64,000 nt of DNA from Flaviramulus multivorans (GCF_021728415.1 NZ_JAKKDV010000006.1:62001-126000); one strand, 5' to 3'. Shown: positions 46,843-57,119, numbered from the stretch's first letter. The notes: generated from the letters alone by a model not told the origin. Numbers and translations: made by a program.

Positions 46843-49800
46843 TTAAAATGACGCTCTTATCCCTAGAGTAAAAGCTCTAGTTAGTGGTGTTGTACCAATC
46901 CTTAATTGACGAACATCTCTATTTTTAGCTATTTCCAAAAGATTAGTTCCTTGGAGATTTAAACTTAAATCTTCCATACCAATTTTATTAGATATGTTAT
47001 CATCGAATTCATATGTTAACTGAGCACGATTAATAGAAAAGAAGCTATTATCGTACAACCAAAATGTAGATGCTCTAAAGTTGTTTTGATTTGTACCAGC
47101 TGACAACCTAGGAAACGTTGCTGTATTGGCAGTTTCCGGAGTCCAACGATTTAAAACAACCTCAGAATATTTATCATTTCCGTCAACTGAATAATATTCG
47201 TTAAAATTATCATTTAATTTATTACCATATCCTCCTGTTTGTCCCGTTCCAAGGACAAATAGGTTAAACGCTTTATATTTTATATTTAGGTTAACTCCAT
47301 AAGTCCAAGGACTACTAGTCTGCCCAATAGCAATTCTATCATCGTCATCAATCCAATCATCTCCATTTTGATTGGTATATTTTATATCACCTGGTTTCAC
47401 CGCACCAAATCGAGGAACTGGCAAACCGGCATTTAAATTACCGTCTCCATCAAAATCGGCCTCAGAATAAAAGCCTTGATCAACTAAACCAAAAATTGTA
47501 GAAAGCTCTTTTCCAACTCTGTTTTGGTAATCAAACTCATTTATTTCAGATCGTTTTAATGCTTCTGTTTGACTATACAAAATATTAGCACCTATAGCTA
47601 ATGAAACATCATTAAAGGTTTTGTTAAAATTCATACCAATTTCAAAACCAGTATATGAGTTTTTATCGAAATTGTTATATGGTCTGAAGTCATCATAAAA
47701 AGACGGGTATAGGGCATTCAAAAATACTACTTGCTTATCGAGCTCTGATTTAAAATAATTAAACTCGAACCAAAGAGAATTCATTAAATAACTTTCTAAA
47801 CCTATGTTTAAATCAATACGCTCTTCAAATGTTAAATCAAGATTCTCTCCTTGTGAAATATTTTGTCTGCGATTACGATTTCCATCAGCCCAATTAAAAT
47901 TGCTGCCATCAGAATAGTTTACATCATATAAATAGTAACCATCAATCCCTTGATCAGACTTTAAAATACCACCTGAAGCCTTTAACTTAAGGTAATTAAT
48001 AAAATTACTATTCTTCAAAAAAGGTTCTTCACTTAAAATGTACGCCACACCCGAAGTTGGTGATAAAGCACCTCTATTTCCTTCTGGTAGTTTTAGCGAA
48101 TTAACATAGGTTCCGGTTAATTCAAAAAATAGTTTCTTTTTGTAGTCATAAGCTATTTGAAACCCTAAGTGAGCATCAACATCTGTTTGAATAACATCGT
48201 TCGTCTTTTGTGAATTATAAAAACCTAATAACGTTGTATTTAAAGAATGATCCTTAGCAAAAGTCGTATCGTAATTTACCAGTCCATAAAGACCAAATCG
48301 AGATACAAAACCATTGGTACTAACATTTTCAGTTTGATCTTTTAGGTCTTCCCCAAAAATACCAGAATCATCTGCGATAGGGTTAAGTGGATCATCATCA
48401 TTAATGCCAAAATTTGTTATTCTATTGCCTTCCCAACCTGGTGCATAAGTTTTAAATTGATTCTCTATTGATAAATTATAAGAATCATAAAAATCAAAAC
48501 TTATATAGGTTCTAGCTGATAACCCTTTTGTTACCCGATCCAAATCAAAATTGATTGAGTTGTTAAACTGTGTAGAACGAAAAACTGTAGTCTTATAACC
48601 ACCAGCAATAGCCAAGGCTATAGGTGCATTTGAACCGAACTCTTGTGTTGAACCCAAAAGAAACCCATTAAACGTCCGTGCCGTTTGCAATTGTGCCGCA
48701 ACCGTAGGGTCGCTGGTATCTACTAAATCTATAGGTAATAATGGCGAATAAGCATTAGGCTTAAAAGTAGTACCCGCGCTCAACAAATCAGCTCTAGACG
48801 CATTATTTGTACTTATAACCGCAATACCATCTAGACTACTAGTAATCCAATCATTTATTTTAAAATCTATATTACCTCTTACATTAAAACGGTTAGTTCC
48901 TGCATTTATATCATCATTAATATTAACCCATTCCTCGCTAGTATTCCAACCAACATTAACATAATACTGATTTTTATCATTTCCACCTGAAAACTCAGAA
49001 ATAACATTTGTAGTATTAATAAAGGGTTGTACATATTCACTTGAATATAAGTCCACATCTGGGTATAAGTACTTATTTACGCCACTTATAGTATTTTGAA
49101 TACTCTGGTTTGAAAACCTTCGTCCATCAGTTGCTGCTGCACCATCGTTATCCAGAGCTTCATTAAACAGTATCATATATGCCGATGAACTCAAATAATT
49201 AGGCAAAGCCCTAGGCACACTAATACCAGAGCGTACATTAACATTAATCTCTTTTCTATTTATTTTTCCGCGTTTCGTGTTAATCACAATAACACCATTT
49301 CTAGCTTGACTACCGTATAATGCCACAGAATTAGCGTCTTTAAGCACCGTTATCTGCTCAACCTCTTCCATATTAAGAATATTAGGGTCACGACCAATTA
49401 CACCATCAATAACAAAAATGGCATTGCCTATGCCTCTTATATTATCAGAACCTCTTACTCCTGGGGTTAGGCCATTAATGTAATCTCTTACCCATTGAGT
49501 ATTGTCATAGGTTAAACGGTCTCTTGTGCTTATTGATGAAACTGCTCCAACAATATCACGACGATCTTTAGTGGCTACTCCCATCTTAATTTCGTCATCT
49601 TCAGTGGCCAGAAATGGTGATTTCTCCAAGATAATATTACCTATCAAATCAGACATAATAATGAGCTTCGATTCATAACCCTTTTTTTCAATTACAACAG
49701 ACTCATCACCAAGTAACTTAATTTGAAACTGTCCATTAACATCCGAAAATGCTTTATTTCCATTAAGGCCAAAAACATTAACCCCATTTAAAGGGTTGCC

Positions 49801-49923
49801 CTGCTCATCAACCACAGTTGCTTTTACTTCTGCACCTTTTGTTTGCGCTGTTGCAATACTACAAAAGCAAAACAAGGTAAAGCACACTAAAGTTAACAAC
49901 CTATATAATTTATTTATCTTCAT
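46843..49923 (-). CDS. SusC-like TonB-dependent transporter (second pair, atypical plug start)
   Basis: A 1026-residue outer-membrane transporter that should import ulvan oligosaccharides with its SusD. A signal peptide ends near TAQ, followed by a carboxypeptidase-regulatory-like domain (KATVVDEQGNPLNGVNVFG, about 30-105). The plug lacks the common EIVVVGYGTQ motif; at that place it has DEIKMGVATKDRRDIVGAV. GVRGSDNIRGIGNAIFVIDG and ITVLKDANSVALYGSQARNG complete the plug, then the beta-barrel. It ends in Phe. The 38-base gap to the SusD gene upstream is tight. The unusual plug start may mean a different TonB partner. Confidence 0.94.
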   Translation of the reverse strand: MKINKLYRLLTLVCFTLFCFCSIATAQTKGAEVKATVVDEQGNPLNGVNVFGLNGNKAFSDVNGQFQIKLLGDESVVIEKKGYESKLIIMSDLIGNIILEKSPFLATEDDEIKMGVATKDRRDIVGAVSSISTRDRLTYDNTQWVRDYINGLTPGVRGSDNIRGIGNAIFVIDGVIGRDPNILNMEEVEQITVLKDANSVALYGSQARNGVIVINTKRGKINRKEINVNVRSGISVPRALPNYLSSSAYMILFNEALDNDGAAATDGRRFSNQSIQNTISGVNKYLYPDVDLYSSEYVQPFINTTNVISEFSGGNDKNQYYVNVGWNTSEEWVNINDDINAGTNRFNVRGNIDFKINDWITSSLDGIAVISTNNASRADLLSAGTTFKPNAYSPLLPIDLVDTSDPTVAAQLQTARTFNGFLLGSTQEFGSNAPIALAIAGGYKTTVFRSTQFNNSINFDLDRVTKGLSARTYISFDFYDSYNLSIENQFKTYAPGWEGNRITNFGINDDDPLNPIADDSGIFGEDLKDQTENVSTNGFVSRFGLYGLVNYDTTFAKDHSLNTTLLGFYNSQKTNDVIQTDVDAHLGFQIAYDYKKKLFFELTGTYVNSLKLPEGNRGALSPTSGVAYILSEEPFLKNSNFINYLKLKASGGILKSDQGIDGYYLYDVNYSDGSNFNWADGNRNRRQNISQGENLDLTFEERIDLNIGLESYLMNSLWFEFNYFKSELDKQVVFLNALYPSFYDDFRPYNNFDKNSYTGFEIGMNFNKTFNDVSLAIGANILYSQTEALKRSEINEFDYQNRVGKELSTIFGLVDQGFYSEADFDGDGNLNAGLPVPRFGAVKPGDIKYTNQNGDDWIDDDDRIAIGQTSSPWTYGVNLNIKYKAFNLFVLGTGQTGGYGNKLNDNFNEYYSVDGNDKYSEVVLNRWTPETANTATFPRLSAGTNQNNFRASTFWLYDNSFFSINRAQLTYEFDDNISNKIGMEDLSLNLQGTNLLEIAKNRDVRQLRIGTTPLTRAFTLGIRASF

Positions 49924-49961
49924 TTTTTTATTTATATTAATTAAAACGAAATTTTATAAAA

Positions 49962-51881
49962 CTACCATCCAGGATTTTGAGGAAAACCCTCGTAAATTTG
50001 TGTTTGATCAGCTTTAAATGGTAACCAATAGTGCTTTGGGAACTCGCAAACTCTATCTGCAAGAAGTCTTTCAGTGAAACTACTTCTGTCTTGCGGAAAA
50101 TCTAAGGCTAATTTTCTTCTATACTTTTCTTCGTGTGCTACTCCCCAACGGCGAATATCAACCCATCTATGTGCTTCATAACTTAACTCCACAGCTCTTT
50201 CTCTTCTTAGTTCGTCCATAAACTTGTTGTTATTTGCAACTATATTAGGATGTACATTAGGAATACCCGCTCGATTACGGAATAAATTAATAGCTGCTTC
50301 AGCCGTTAAGCTATAAGACGCTGGTGCTGTAGTTGCTCCCTTAGATGCATGTAATGCTTCTGCATACATTAAATAAACATCTGTAAGTCTCATATGCATA
50401 CGCATACCAGAATATTGTCCTATAATATTATTCCAAATACTATGATACTCACCATCAATTATGGGATAAAATTTTGTCCACATATACCCTGTTGTAGATT
50501 TTTTATTATCAAAAATAGTTCTACGGTGTATACCTGCATTACCTGCATTTTCATACCAAAGTTGAGCAAATCTTTGGTTTGCGTTTCCTCCTGTTGCTTT
50601 TGGAGCTACCTCTTGACCATCTATAATATGCCATCTGTAAAAGCGTGGATCACGATTTTCAAAAGGTTTAGTATCGTCATAATCTGAAGCTCCGTATTGA
50701 CCACTTTGATCATCCTCTATTGAAAGGCCATTAGCCATTCCAAAATTGTTATGAATATAATTATGGGTAGGAGAGATATTTTCTGATATGCTACCATGTA
50801 ATTCTCTATTTACTCCTGATGTCATAAATCTTTCGACTTGACTTTGATTACCTCCTCCAGCAGAAAAAATATATTCTGTACCTCCTGGCCACGCATTAGG
50901 TGTTGGCGATTTCCAAAATACCTCATCATAATTATCCCAAGAAGCTAATGCATAATAACCTTGGTCTGCTAATTTAAGTATCCCTGCAAAAGCATCAACA
51001 GCCATATCACATAACTGTGTATCATATTGATACGTATTTATACTTCCGTTATTTCCAAACATTAAAGGGCTTGCTGCTAAAAGTAAGTTTTTACCTTGAA
51101 AAGCATATGCTGTTCCTTTAGTAAGCCTACCTTTATTTTCACCAAATGTTAGTTGGCCGTATGCCTTCTCATCCCAATCATTAGGTAATAATTCAATGGC
51201 TTTTTTGTAGTCTTCATTAGCTAGTAAAGCAACTTCTTTATAGGTTTCTGGACGTGGTATTTTAAAATCATCTATTAAAACTCTATCAATATATGGAAAA
51301 CGCCCCCAGAATTTCATAATCTCATTATGGAAAAATGCTCTAAAAAAATAAGCTTGTCCAAGAATAACATCTTTTTCCTCTTGAGTAGCATTTACCATTA
51401 AATCTAATCCTCCATTTTCGGCACTTTCTACATTTCTAATTACAATATTAGCTTTACGAATACCACGTAAGCTGCCATCCCATAACCCCGGTCTTTGTCT
51501 ATTAAAATTATTAGGGTTTTCGACATTGGCTGAATTGGTCCCTGTCGATCCATATAAAGAATTATAGTGATTATTAAAGTAAGAAAAATTATCTGATATA
51601 ACAGCATTGAAGTTTCCTGCATCAATATCACCACTTATTTTTACTTCTCTATTAACATGCCCATCATCGCCCAAAAGAAAATCTTGAAAGGTATGCGTTT
51701 GCACTTCATAAGCTACCACTAAGGCATACATTTCTTCAACGAAACCTTGAGCATTTTTAAAGGTTGAAAAAACCACTTCTTCGTCTAAGGATGACTCTGG
51801 TGCCTGATCTAAATAATCCTCGCATGAAAACGACAATACGAGTCCTAAGATTATTAATAAATTTATTTTATAGTTTTTCAT
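49962..51881 (-). CDS. SusD-like outer-membrane glycan-binding lipoprotein (first pair)
   Basis: A 639-residue SusD homologue. The lipobox FSC (Cys20) follows MKNYKINLLIILGLVLS. GQAYFFRAFFHNEIMKFWG near 175, GTAYAFQGKNLLLAASPLMF near 260 and DELRRERAVELSYEAHRWVDIRRWG near 565 are family blocks. It ends QNPGW. It lies 12 bases after the first SusC gene and is longer than the SusD at 45088, with extra loops in the middle. It should bind long ulvan chains at the cell surface with SusC; the ligand is inferred from the locus. Confidence 0.95.
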   Translation of the reverse strand: MKNYKINLLIILGLVLSFSCEDYLDQAPESSLDEEVVFSTFKNAQGFVEEMYALVVAYEVQTHTFQDFLLGDDGHVNREVKISGDIDAGNFNAVISDNFSYFNNHYNSLYGSTGTNSANVENPNNFNRQRPGLWDGSLRGIRKANIVIRNVESAENGGLDLMVNATQEEKDVILGQAYFFRAFFHNEIMKFWGRFPYIDRVLIDDFKIPRPETYKEVALLANEDYKKAIELLPNDWDEKAYGQLTFGENKGRLTKGTAYAFQGKNLLLAASPLMFGNNGSINTYQYDTQLCDMAVDAFAGILKLADQGYYALASWDNYDEVFWKSPTPNAWPGGTEYIFSAGGGNQSQVERFMTSGVNRELHGSISENISPTHNYIHNNFGMANGLSIEDDQSGQYGASDYDDTKPFENRDPRFYRWHIIDGQEVAPKATGGNANQRFAQLWYENAGNAGIHRRTIFDNKKSTTGYMWTKFYPIIDGEYHSIWNNIIGQYSGMRMHMRLTDVYLMYAEALHASKGATTAPASYSLTAEAAINLFRNRAGIPNVHPNIVANNNKFMDELRRERAVELSYEAHRWVDIRRWGVAHEEKYRRKLALDFPQDRSSFTERLLADRVCEFPKHYWLPFKADQTQIYEGFPQNPGW

Positions 51882-51893
51882 TATTTATTTTTT

Positions 51894-54800
51894 TTAAAAA
51901 TTCATGTTAAAACCAAAGTTAAATCGTTTTAAGGTCGGATAATCCCCTCTTGACTGTGCATCAGATGACGTGTTAAACTCTCTATCATCAGGTAGATCAG
52001 ACCATAAGAACAGGTTATTACCATTCGCAAAAACTTGAAGTTTCTTCAGCCCAAGCTTTTCACATGTCTTTTTTGGTATATCATAAGATAAAGAAACTGC
52101 TTTAAGCCTTGTTAATGATCCATCCAACCAGCTATCTCTAGGATTGGTAGCTCCATTAGCTTGCCAACTTGGTTGTGTATCTATATTGTTAGGCGTATCT
52201 ACGGTCCAATAATCTAAATCCTGTGTAAAAATCAATGGTGTTGTTTGAGTAAACGTATTGTTGCTAAAGCGTCTAGAAGCATTTTGAGTTCCATACAACT
52301 GAGCTGAAATACTAAAACCCTTGTAGCGGGCCCCCAAAGTAGCACTCCAGTTTCTTTGAGGTTGTTCTGGATAACCAAAAGGTGCGTTGTCAAAATTAGG
52401 ATTGTAAATACCATCTCCATCAAAATCAACAACATCATAATAACCTACACGTGTAGAACTTTGATTTGCATTTGTTGGTGTTGACATATAAACATCGTCC
52501 CAATTTGTCAATATCCCTGCGGGAATGGCTGTTCTTCCTTGCCCAATTGGATAACCAGCAAACTGTTGATAAGCAGGTCTAAATAATGGATCATCTCTTG
52601 CTATGGTTTTATCTATAGCTTCCGTATAATTAAAATCGCCAAATATATTTATATCGTTATCGAAGGTATAATTGGCACCAAGAACAATCTCAAAACCTCT
52701 TACCTCAACTTCACCTATATTAAGAGCTGGAGGCGTTGCTCCATAGAAATTTGGCACACTAAGGTCGTTACCAAGAACGACAATATTACCACGATCTTCT
52801 GCAAAATAATCAAATTCACCAGTTAATAAACCATTAAATAAAGAGATCTCAGCACCTATGTTATACTTTGTAGATGTCTCCCATTGCAGGTTTGGATTTC
52901 CTACTAACAATTCTCTATAGAAAGTATAAGGCGATAATGCTCCATTGCCTTGATATGCGCTTGGCACTAAATATGCGGATCCTCCACTTTCCCATTGTGT
53001 TTGATATTGAAATCTGCCTAGACCTCCAAAATTATCATCTCCAACAAGTCCATAAGACCCTCTAAATTTGAGCAAATTTACCCAATCTACACTTTCCATA
53101 AAGGCTTCGTTTGACACTGTCCATCCTAGTGCTAAAGAAGGGAATAAGTCGAAACGAAATCCTGGACCAAATTGTTCAGACCCATTGTAAGCTCCGTTTA
53201 CATCTAAAAAGTATCTTGAATCATAGTTATAAGTTACCCTTCCTACCCAATCTTCACGATATCTTGGAAACTGACTACCCGTAGCAGACTGCTGTCTTCT
53301 CACTAAAAACAGAGCTGTCAGGTTATGTTTTTCTGCAATAGTTTTGTTGTAATTAAATGAAAAGTCATAAACCATTTGTCGCGATCGTTGACCATTCTCA
53401 ACCTCAGAAGTTCCCAAAGTCCAAGGTGGTTGAACATAATCAAATCGAGTATCACTATTTGGAATGTCGAACTGCTCTAGATCACCATCGTAAAATCTAT
53501 ATGATACACCCCCATCATTTAGAGATTGCCTACTCCTCATATTATTATCTAACGAAAATCGTCCTTGAAAAGACAAGCCTTCAGTTATAAAGTCTAATTT
53601 TTGCTTTAGTATAAAATCTGTATTCACTTGGAAGTTCGTAAAAGTTTCATATCCTGAGGCCGACAAATTAACAATAGGGTTATTGAAAATAAAAGCAGTA
53701 TTTATAGATTGTCCATAGAAACCATCTGGATATACAGGCGTGTAAAGACTTGGAGCTATTTGGTAAATACCATTTATAACATTACTTACACTAGAAGGAT
53801 TTTCTCTAATACCTAAGAAACCAGATAGATTAACAGACAACTCAGTGGTGCTTGTGATATTAAAATCAATATTAGTTCTAAAATTAAATCTTTCGTAGTT
53901 GAATTCACCTAGATACCCTCTTCCGTTATCATACTTCCCACCATCAAAAATATCATTTACTGTTTGGTAAGCTAAACTCCCAAAATATTTGGCCGTGTTA
54001 TTACCACCACGCACAGACAAATTAATTCTATAATCTTGCGCAAAATCTTTCAACAATTCATCTTCCCAATTAACATTAGGATAAATATAACTTTCTTCCA
54101 GAGATGCAGGGTTACGGTATCTATCAAGAATAGCTAATGGCGTATAATCTCCCCATGACGAAGGAGAAACTGCTATTTCTCTAAGAATAGCACTATTTGC
54201 CTGTAATATAGCATCATAAGAGTTCAATTTTTGCGGCAATTGTGAAACCATTTTAATGGTTGTATTCACATTTAGAGACAACTCTGCTTTCCCTCTTTGC
54301 CCTCTCTTGGTAGTAATCAATATTACACCATTAGCTCCTTCAACACCAAAAACAGCCGTAGCAGAAGCATCCTTAAGCACAGATAAATTTTCAATATCGT
54401 TCATATCTATATCGGTCATCGACCTCTTAACACCATCTACGAGAACAAGAGGATCGCCATCACCGTTCCATGAACTTCGACCACGAATAAAAATTTTAAT
54501 ATTATCCTCCCCAGGAGCACCGCTACCTTGTATGGCAGTAACACCTGGCAAATTTCCTTGTAATGCTTCTTCAACATTGGTTATACCAGCTGCTCTTTCC
54601 ATTAATTCTTCTCCCTTTACCTGCGTAATGGCCCCCACAACACTCTCTTTCTTCTGAGTTCCATAACCTACAATAACTATTTCATCTAGACTTTCTACAT
54701 CATCTTGTAGACTTACATTGATAGTAGTTTTATCAGCAATAGCAATTTCTACTGTTTTAAAACCCAGATAAGAAAACACTAAAGTTTTTTCTCCTAAAGT

Positions 54801-55022
54801 TAATTCAAGTGAATAGTTTCCATCAAAATCAGTCGAGGCACCTCTTGTAGTTCCTTTTTGTATTACACTAACCCCAGGCAGAGGCACACCGTTAGCATCT
54901 GTAACAGTACCTGAAACCCTCTCTTGAGCATGTAAATTTGTGGCAGTAAAACTGGAAAATACCAACATCACTACTAATGTCATTACAGAAACAAAACATC
55001 GGTTTTTAATTTGTTGTTTCAT
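51894..55022 (-). CDS. SusC-like TonB-dependent transporter (first pair)
   Basis: A transporter of 1042 residues from the start at 55022 (MKQQIKNRCFVSV), preferred to the ATG at 55043 because it gives a cleaner signal peptide ending near LHAQ. A carboxypeptidase-regulatory-like domain (VSGTVTDANGVPLPGVSVIQ) is followed by the canonical plug entry LDEIVIVGYGTQKKESVVGAI and by SVLKDASATAVFGVEGANGVILI. The beta-barrel ends in FNFGFNMNF. It is the first gene of the SusC-D-C-D-DUF1735 operon and has the regulon operator about 120 bases upstream. It should take ulvan fragments made by the secreted lyases into the periplasm. Confidence 0.96.
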   Translation of the reverse strand: MKQQIKNRCFVSVMTLVVMLVFSSFTATNLHAQERVSGTVTDANGVPLPGVSVIQKGTTRGASTDFDGNYSLELTLGEKTLVFSYLGFKTVEIAIADKTTINVSLQDDVESLDEIVIVGYGTQKKESVVGAITQVKGEELMERAAGITNVEEALQGNLPGVTAIQGSGAPGEDNIKIFIRGRSSWNGDGDPLVLVDGVKRSMTDIDMNDIENLSVLKDASATAVFGVEGANGVILITTKRGQRGKAELSLNVNTTIKMVSQLPQKLNSYDAILQANSAILREIAVSPSSWGDYTPLAILDRYRNPASLEESYIYPNVNWEDELLKDFAQDYRINLSVRGGNNTAKYFGSLAYQTVNDIFDGGKYDNGRGYLGEFNYERFNFRTNIDFNITSTTELSVNLSGFLGIRENPSSVSNVINGIYQIAPSLYTPVYPDGFYGQSINTAFIFNNPIVNLSASGYETFTNFQVNTDFILKQKLDFITEGLSFQGRFSLDNNMRSRQSLNDGGVSYRFYDGDLEQFDIPNSDTRFDYVQPPWTLGTSEVENGQRSRQMVYDFSFNYNKTIAEKHNLTALFLVRRQQSATGSQFPRYREDWVGRVTYNYDSRYFLDVNGAYNGSEQFGPGFRFDLFPSLALGWTVSNEAFMESVDWVNLLKFRGSYGLVGDDNFGGLGRFQYQTQWESGGSAYLVPSAYQGNGALSPYTFYRELLVGNPNLQWETSTKYNIGAEISLFNGLLTGEFDYFAEDRGNIVVLGNDLSVPNFYGATPPALNIGEVEVRGFEIVLGANYTFDNDINIFGDFNYTEAIDKTIARDDPLFRPAYQQFAGYPIGQGRTAIPAGILTNWDDVYMSTPTNANQSSTRVGYYDVVDFDGDGIYNPNFDNAPFGYPEQPQRNWSATLGARYKGFSISAQLYGTQNASRRFSNNTFTQTTPLIFTQDLDYWTVDTPNNIDTQPSWQANGATNPRDSWLDGSLTRLKAVSLSYDIPKKTCEKLGLKKLQVFANGNNLFLWSDLPDDREFNTSSDAQSRGDYPTLKRFNFGFNMNF

Positions 55023-55112
55023 TTTGAGTTTTAGTTTTAACATATATTTTGAATTTATATAGTTTTTATATACTCTAAACTATAATAAAAAATAGTCTTA
55101 AAGCTACGTTAG

Positions 55113-55157
55113 CAATTTTACGACATAATGATTGTATAACTATCCTGCACTATACTG
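55113..55157 (-). promoter_or_regulatory. Promoter: operator plus -7 box for the SusC/SusD operon
   Basis: The operator at 55141-55157 reads CAGTATAGTGCAGGATA. TAAAATTG (55113-55120), one mismatch from TAnnTTTG, lies 20 bases downstream. The leader to the start codon would be about 70 to 90 bases. Confidence 0.68.
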
Positions 55158-55318
55158 CATAGTTTATTTTTTGACTGAATATCTCTAGGCTTTTAATAAC
55201 AACAGAATGTAGAGTATCGTAATTTAAAAGGAAATCTCTCAAAATTGATAAAGTAAAAAAAAGATTCCCTCTGCTACTTATTAAAATAGCCTAAATTTTT
55301 TTGATGTACATCCCAAGT

Positions 55319-56623
55319 TTACAAATCAAACAATGTTGGTAGGTACATTGAAATTTCAGGAATATAGGTTATCAACAGTAAGACAAGCACCATTATAAGT
55401 AAAAATGGCAACAAAGGTTTTATAACTTTAGACACCGATACATTAGCTATACCACTACCAACAAAAAGTATAGTACCTACTGGTGGTGTGCACAAACCAA
55501 TACATAAATTAAGTACTAATACAATTCCAAAATGTACAGGATCCATGCCCAAAGCTACAACTACTGGCAAAAATATAGGTGTAAAAATTAAAACTGCCGG
55601 AGTCATATCCATAAATGTTCCAATAATTAATAACACCAAATTAATAACTAAAAATATCACGATTTTATTACTGAATTGTTCTAGTAAAAACCCACTTATG
55701 AGTTCTGGTATGCCTTCAAAAGAAAACAACCAAGACATAGCCATAGAAGTACAAATTAAAAACATTACCACCGCAGTAGTTTTGGCACTCGTTAATAAAA
55801 TTTCTGGAAAATCTTTAATTCTTACATCGCCATAAATTAATGCCAAAACAGCAGCATATAATACTGCAATAGCAGAAGCTTCTGTAGCTGTAAAAATCCC
55901 AGCCACAATACCACCAACCACAATAACTAACAACAAAAGGCTGAAGAATGCTTTTCTAAAATAAGTCCATATTATTGAAATTGGTGTGCGACTACCCTTT
56001 ACAAATTTACGTGTTATAGCTACAAAAGCAATGTAACCCATGATAGCAAAACCTAATAAAATTCCCGGTAAATATCCAGCAATAAAAAGTGCTGCAACTG
56101 AAGCTGTACCGCCACTAGCCAAAGCATAAACAATTAGAATATTGCTTGGTGGTATTAGTAAACCTGTAGTGGACGAAGTTATATTAACTGATGCGCTAAA
56201 CTCTCGGGGATACCCTTCTTCTTCCATCCTATCCGTCATAATACTTCCAATGGCAGAAGTGGCTGCAATAGCCGAACCTGAAATGGCCCCAAATAACATT
56301 GAAGCCAAAACATTAACATAGGCTAATCCTCCAGGAAGACTCGCCACTAAAGATTTTGCAAAGTTTATTAACCGATTTGCAATTCCGCCCCGTTTCATAA
56401 TCTCGCCTGCTAGCACAAAAAATGGAATAGCCAATAAAGCAAAACTATCAATACCCGTGGTCATTCGTTGAGCAATGGTTGTAATTCCGGGTAATTTATC
56501 AATATTTAGTAATAAACTTAAAGTTGTAGAAATACCAATACTATAAGCTACAGGAACCTTTAACATTAATAAAATAAAAAAACTTGCAAATAAAACGATG
56601 ATACTTATTACTTCAATACTCAT
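55319..56623 (-). CDS. dctM: TRAP transporter large permease (DctM)
   Basis: A 434-residue inner-membrane protein with about twelve hydrophobic helices, the large subunit of a tripartite ATP-independent periplasmic transporter. LLIPPSNILIVYALASGG, FVLAGEIMKRGGIANRLINFA and CIGLCTPPVGTILFVGSGIA are typical of DctM. It lies 2 bases after the DctQ gene. With DctP and DctQ it would use a sodium or proton gradient to bring uronates (glucuronate, iduronate or unsaturated uronate products) across the inner membrane. The substrate is inferred from the neighbouring uronate catabolism genes. It is the last gene of its operon; no clear terminator is seen after it. Confidence 0.95.
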   Translation of the reverse strand: MSIEVISIIVLFASFFILLMLKVPVAYSIGISTTLSLLLNIDKLPGITTIAQRMTTGIDSFALLAIPFFVLAGEIMKRGGIANRLINFAKSLVASLPGGLAYVNVLASMLFGAISGSAIAATSAIGSIMTDRMEEEGYPREFSASVNITSSTTGLLIPPSNILIVYALASGGTASVAALFIAGYLPGILLGFAIMGYIAFVAITRKFVKGSRTPISIIWTYFRKAFFSLLLLVIVVGGIVAGIFTATEASAIAVLYAAVLALIYGDVRIKDFPEILLTSAKTTAVVMFLICTSMAMSWLFSFEGIPELISGFLLEQFSNKIVIFLVINLVLLIIGTFMDMTPAVLIFTPIFLPVVVALGMDPVHFGIVLVLNLCIGLCTPPVGTILFVGSGIANVSVSKVIKPLLPFLLIMVLVLLLITYIPEISMYLPTLFDL

Positions 56624-56625
56624 TT

Positions 56626-57117
56626 TTAGTCGATTATTTTATTAGTATTAATTTTTGAGAAATGGTATATTGAAAACAACATAATTAACAAGCCACTTAA
56701 AGGCATAATAGCATAAATATAGCCTAAAGGTATTCGTAAAGTGCCTGATAATTGTTCTAGATGCAGTGTGGTATAGACTAAGTTAAAACCTCCTATAACC
56801 ATAACTATTAAGGCGAAGAAAAAAATACAGATTTCAATAAGTATCAAAACCTTTTTTCTGGTTTTCACAGAAAACTTTTGATACAGAAAGTCCATTGACA
56901 AATGCTCCCTTTTGGCATTTAAATACGCAGCACCAAGAATTGATAACCATATTAAAGAAAATCTTGCTAATTCTTCGGTAAAAGCAAAAGATGTGTTTAA
57001 TATATACCGAGAAAATACTTGCCCTAATACATCTACCACTAATAGACCAAATATAGATATCAGGAAAATTTCCATGATTCTGCAGGCTTTATTGAAAATA
57101 ACATCGGCTAGTTTCAT
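56626..57117 (-). CDS. dctQ: TRAP transporter small permease (DctQ)
   Basis: A 163-residue protein with four transmembrane helices, the size and layout of DctQ. FTEELARFSLIWLSILGAAYLNAKREHLSMDFLYQ is the family signature (key parts EELARFSLIWL and GAAYLNAKREHLSMD). It sits 2 bases from both the DctM and DctP genes, so translation is probably coupled. It links the periplasmic binding protein and the large permease. Confidence 0.94.
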   Translation of the reverse strand: MKLADVIFNKACRIMEIFLISIFGLLVVDVLGQVFSRYILNTSFAFTEELARFSLIWLSILGAAYLNAKREHLSMDFLYQKFSVKTRKKVLILIEICIFFFALIVMVIGGFNLVYTTLHLEQLSGTLRIPLGYIYAIMPLSGLLIMLFSIYHFSKINTNKIID

Positions 57118-57119
57118 AA

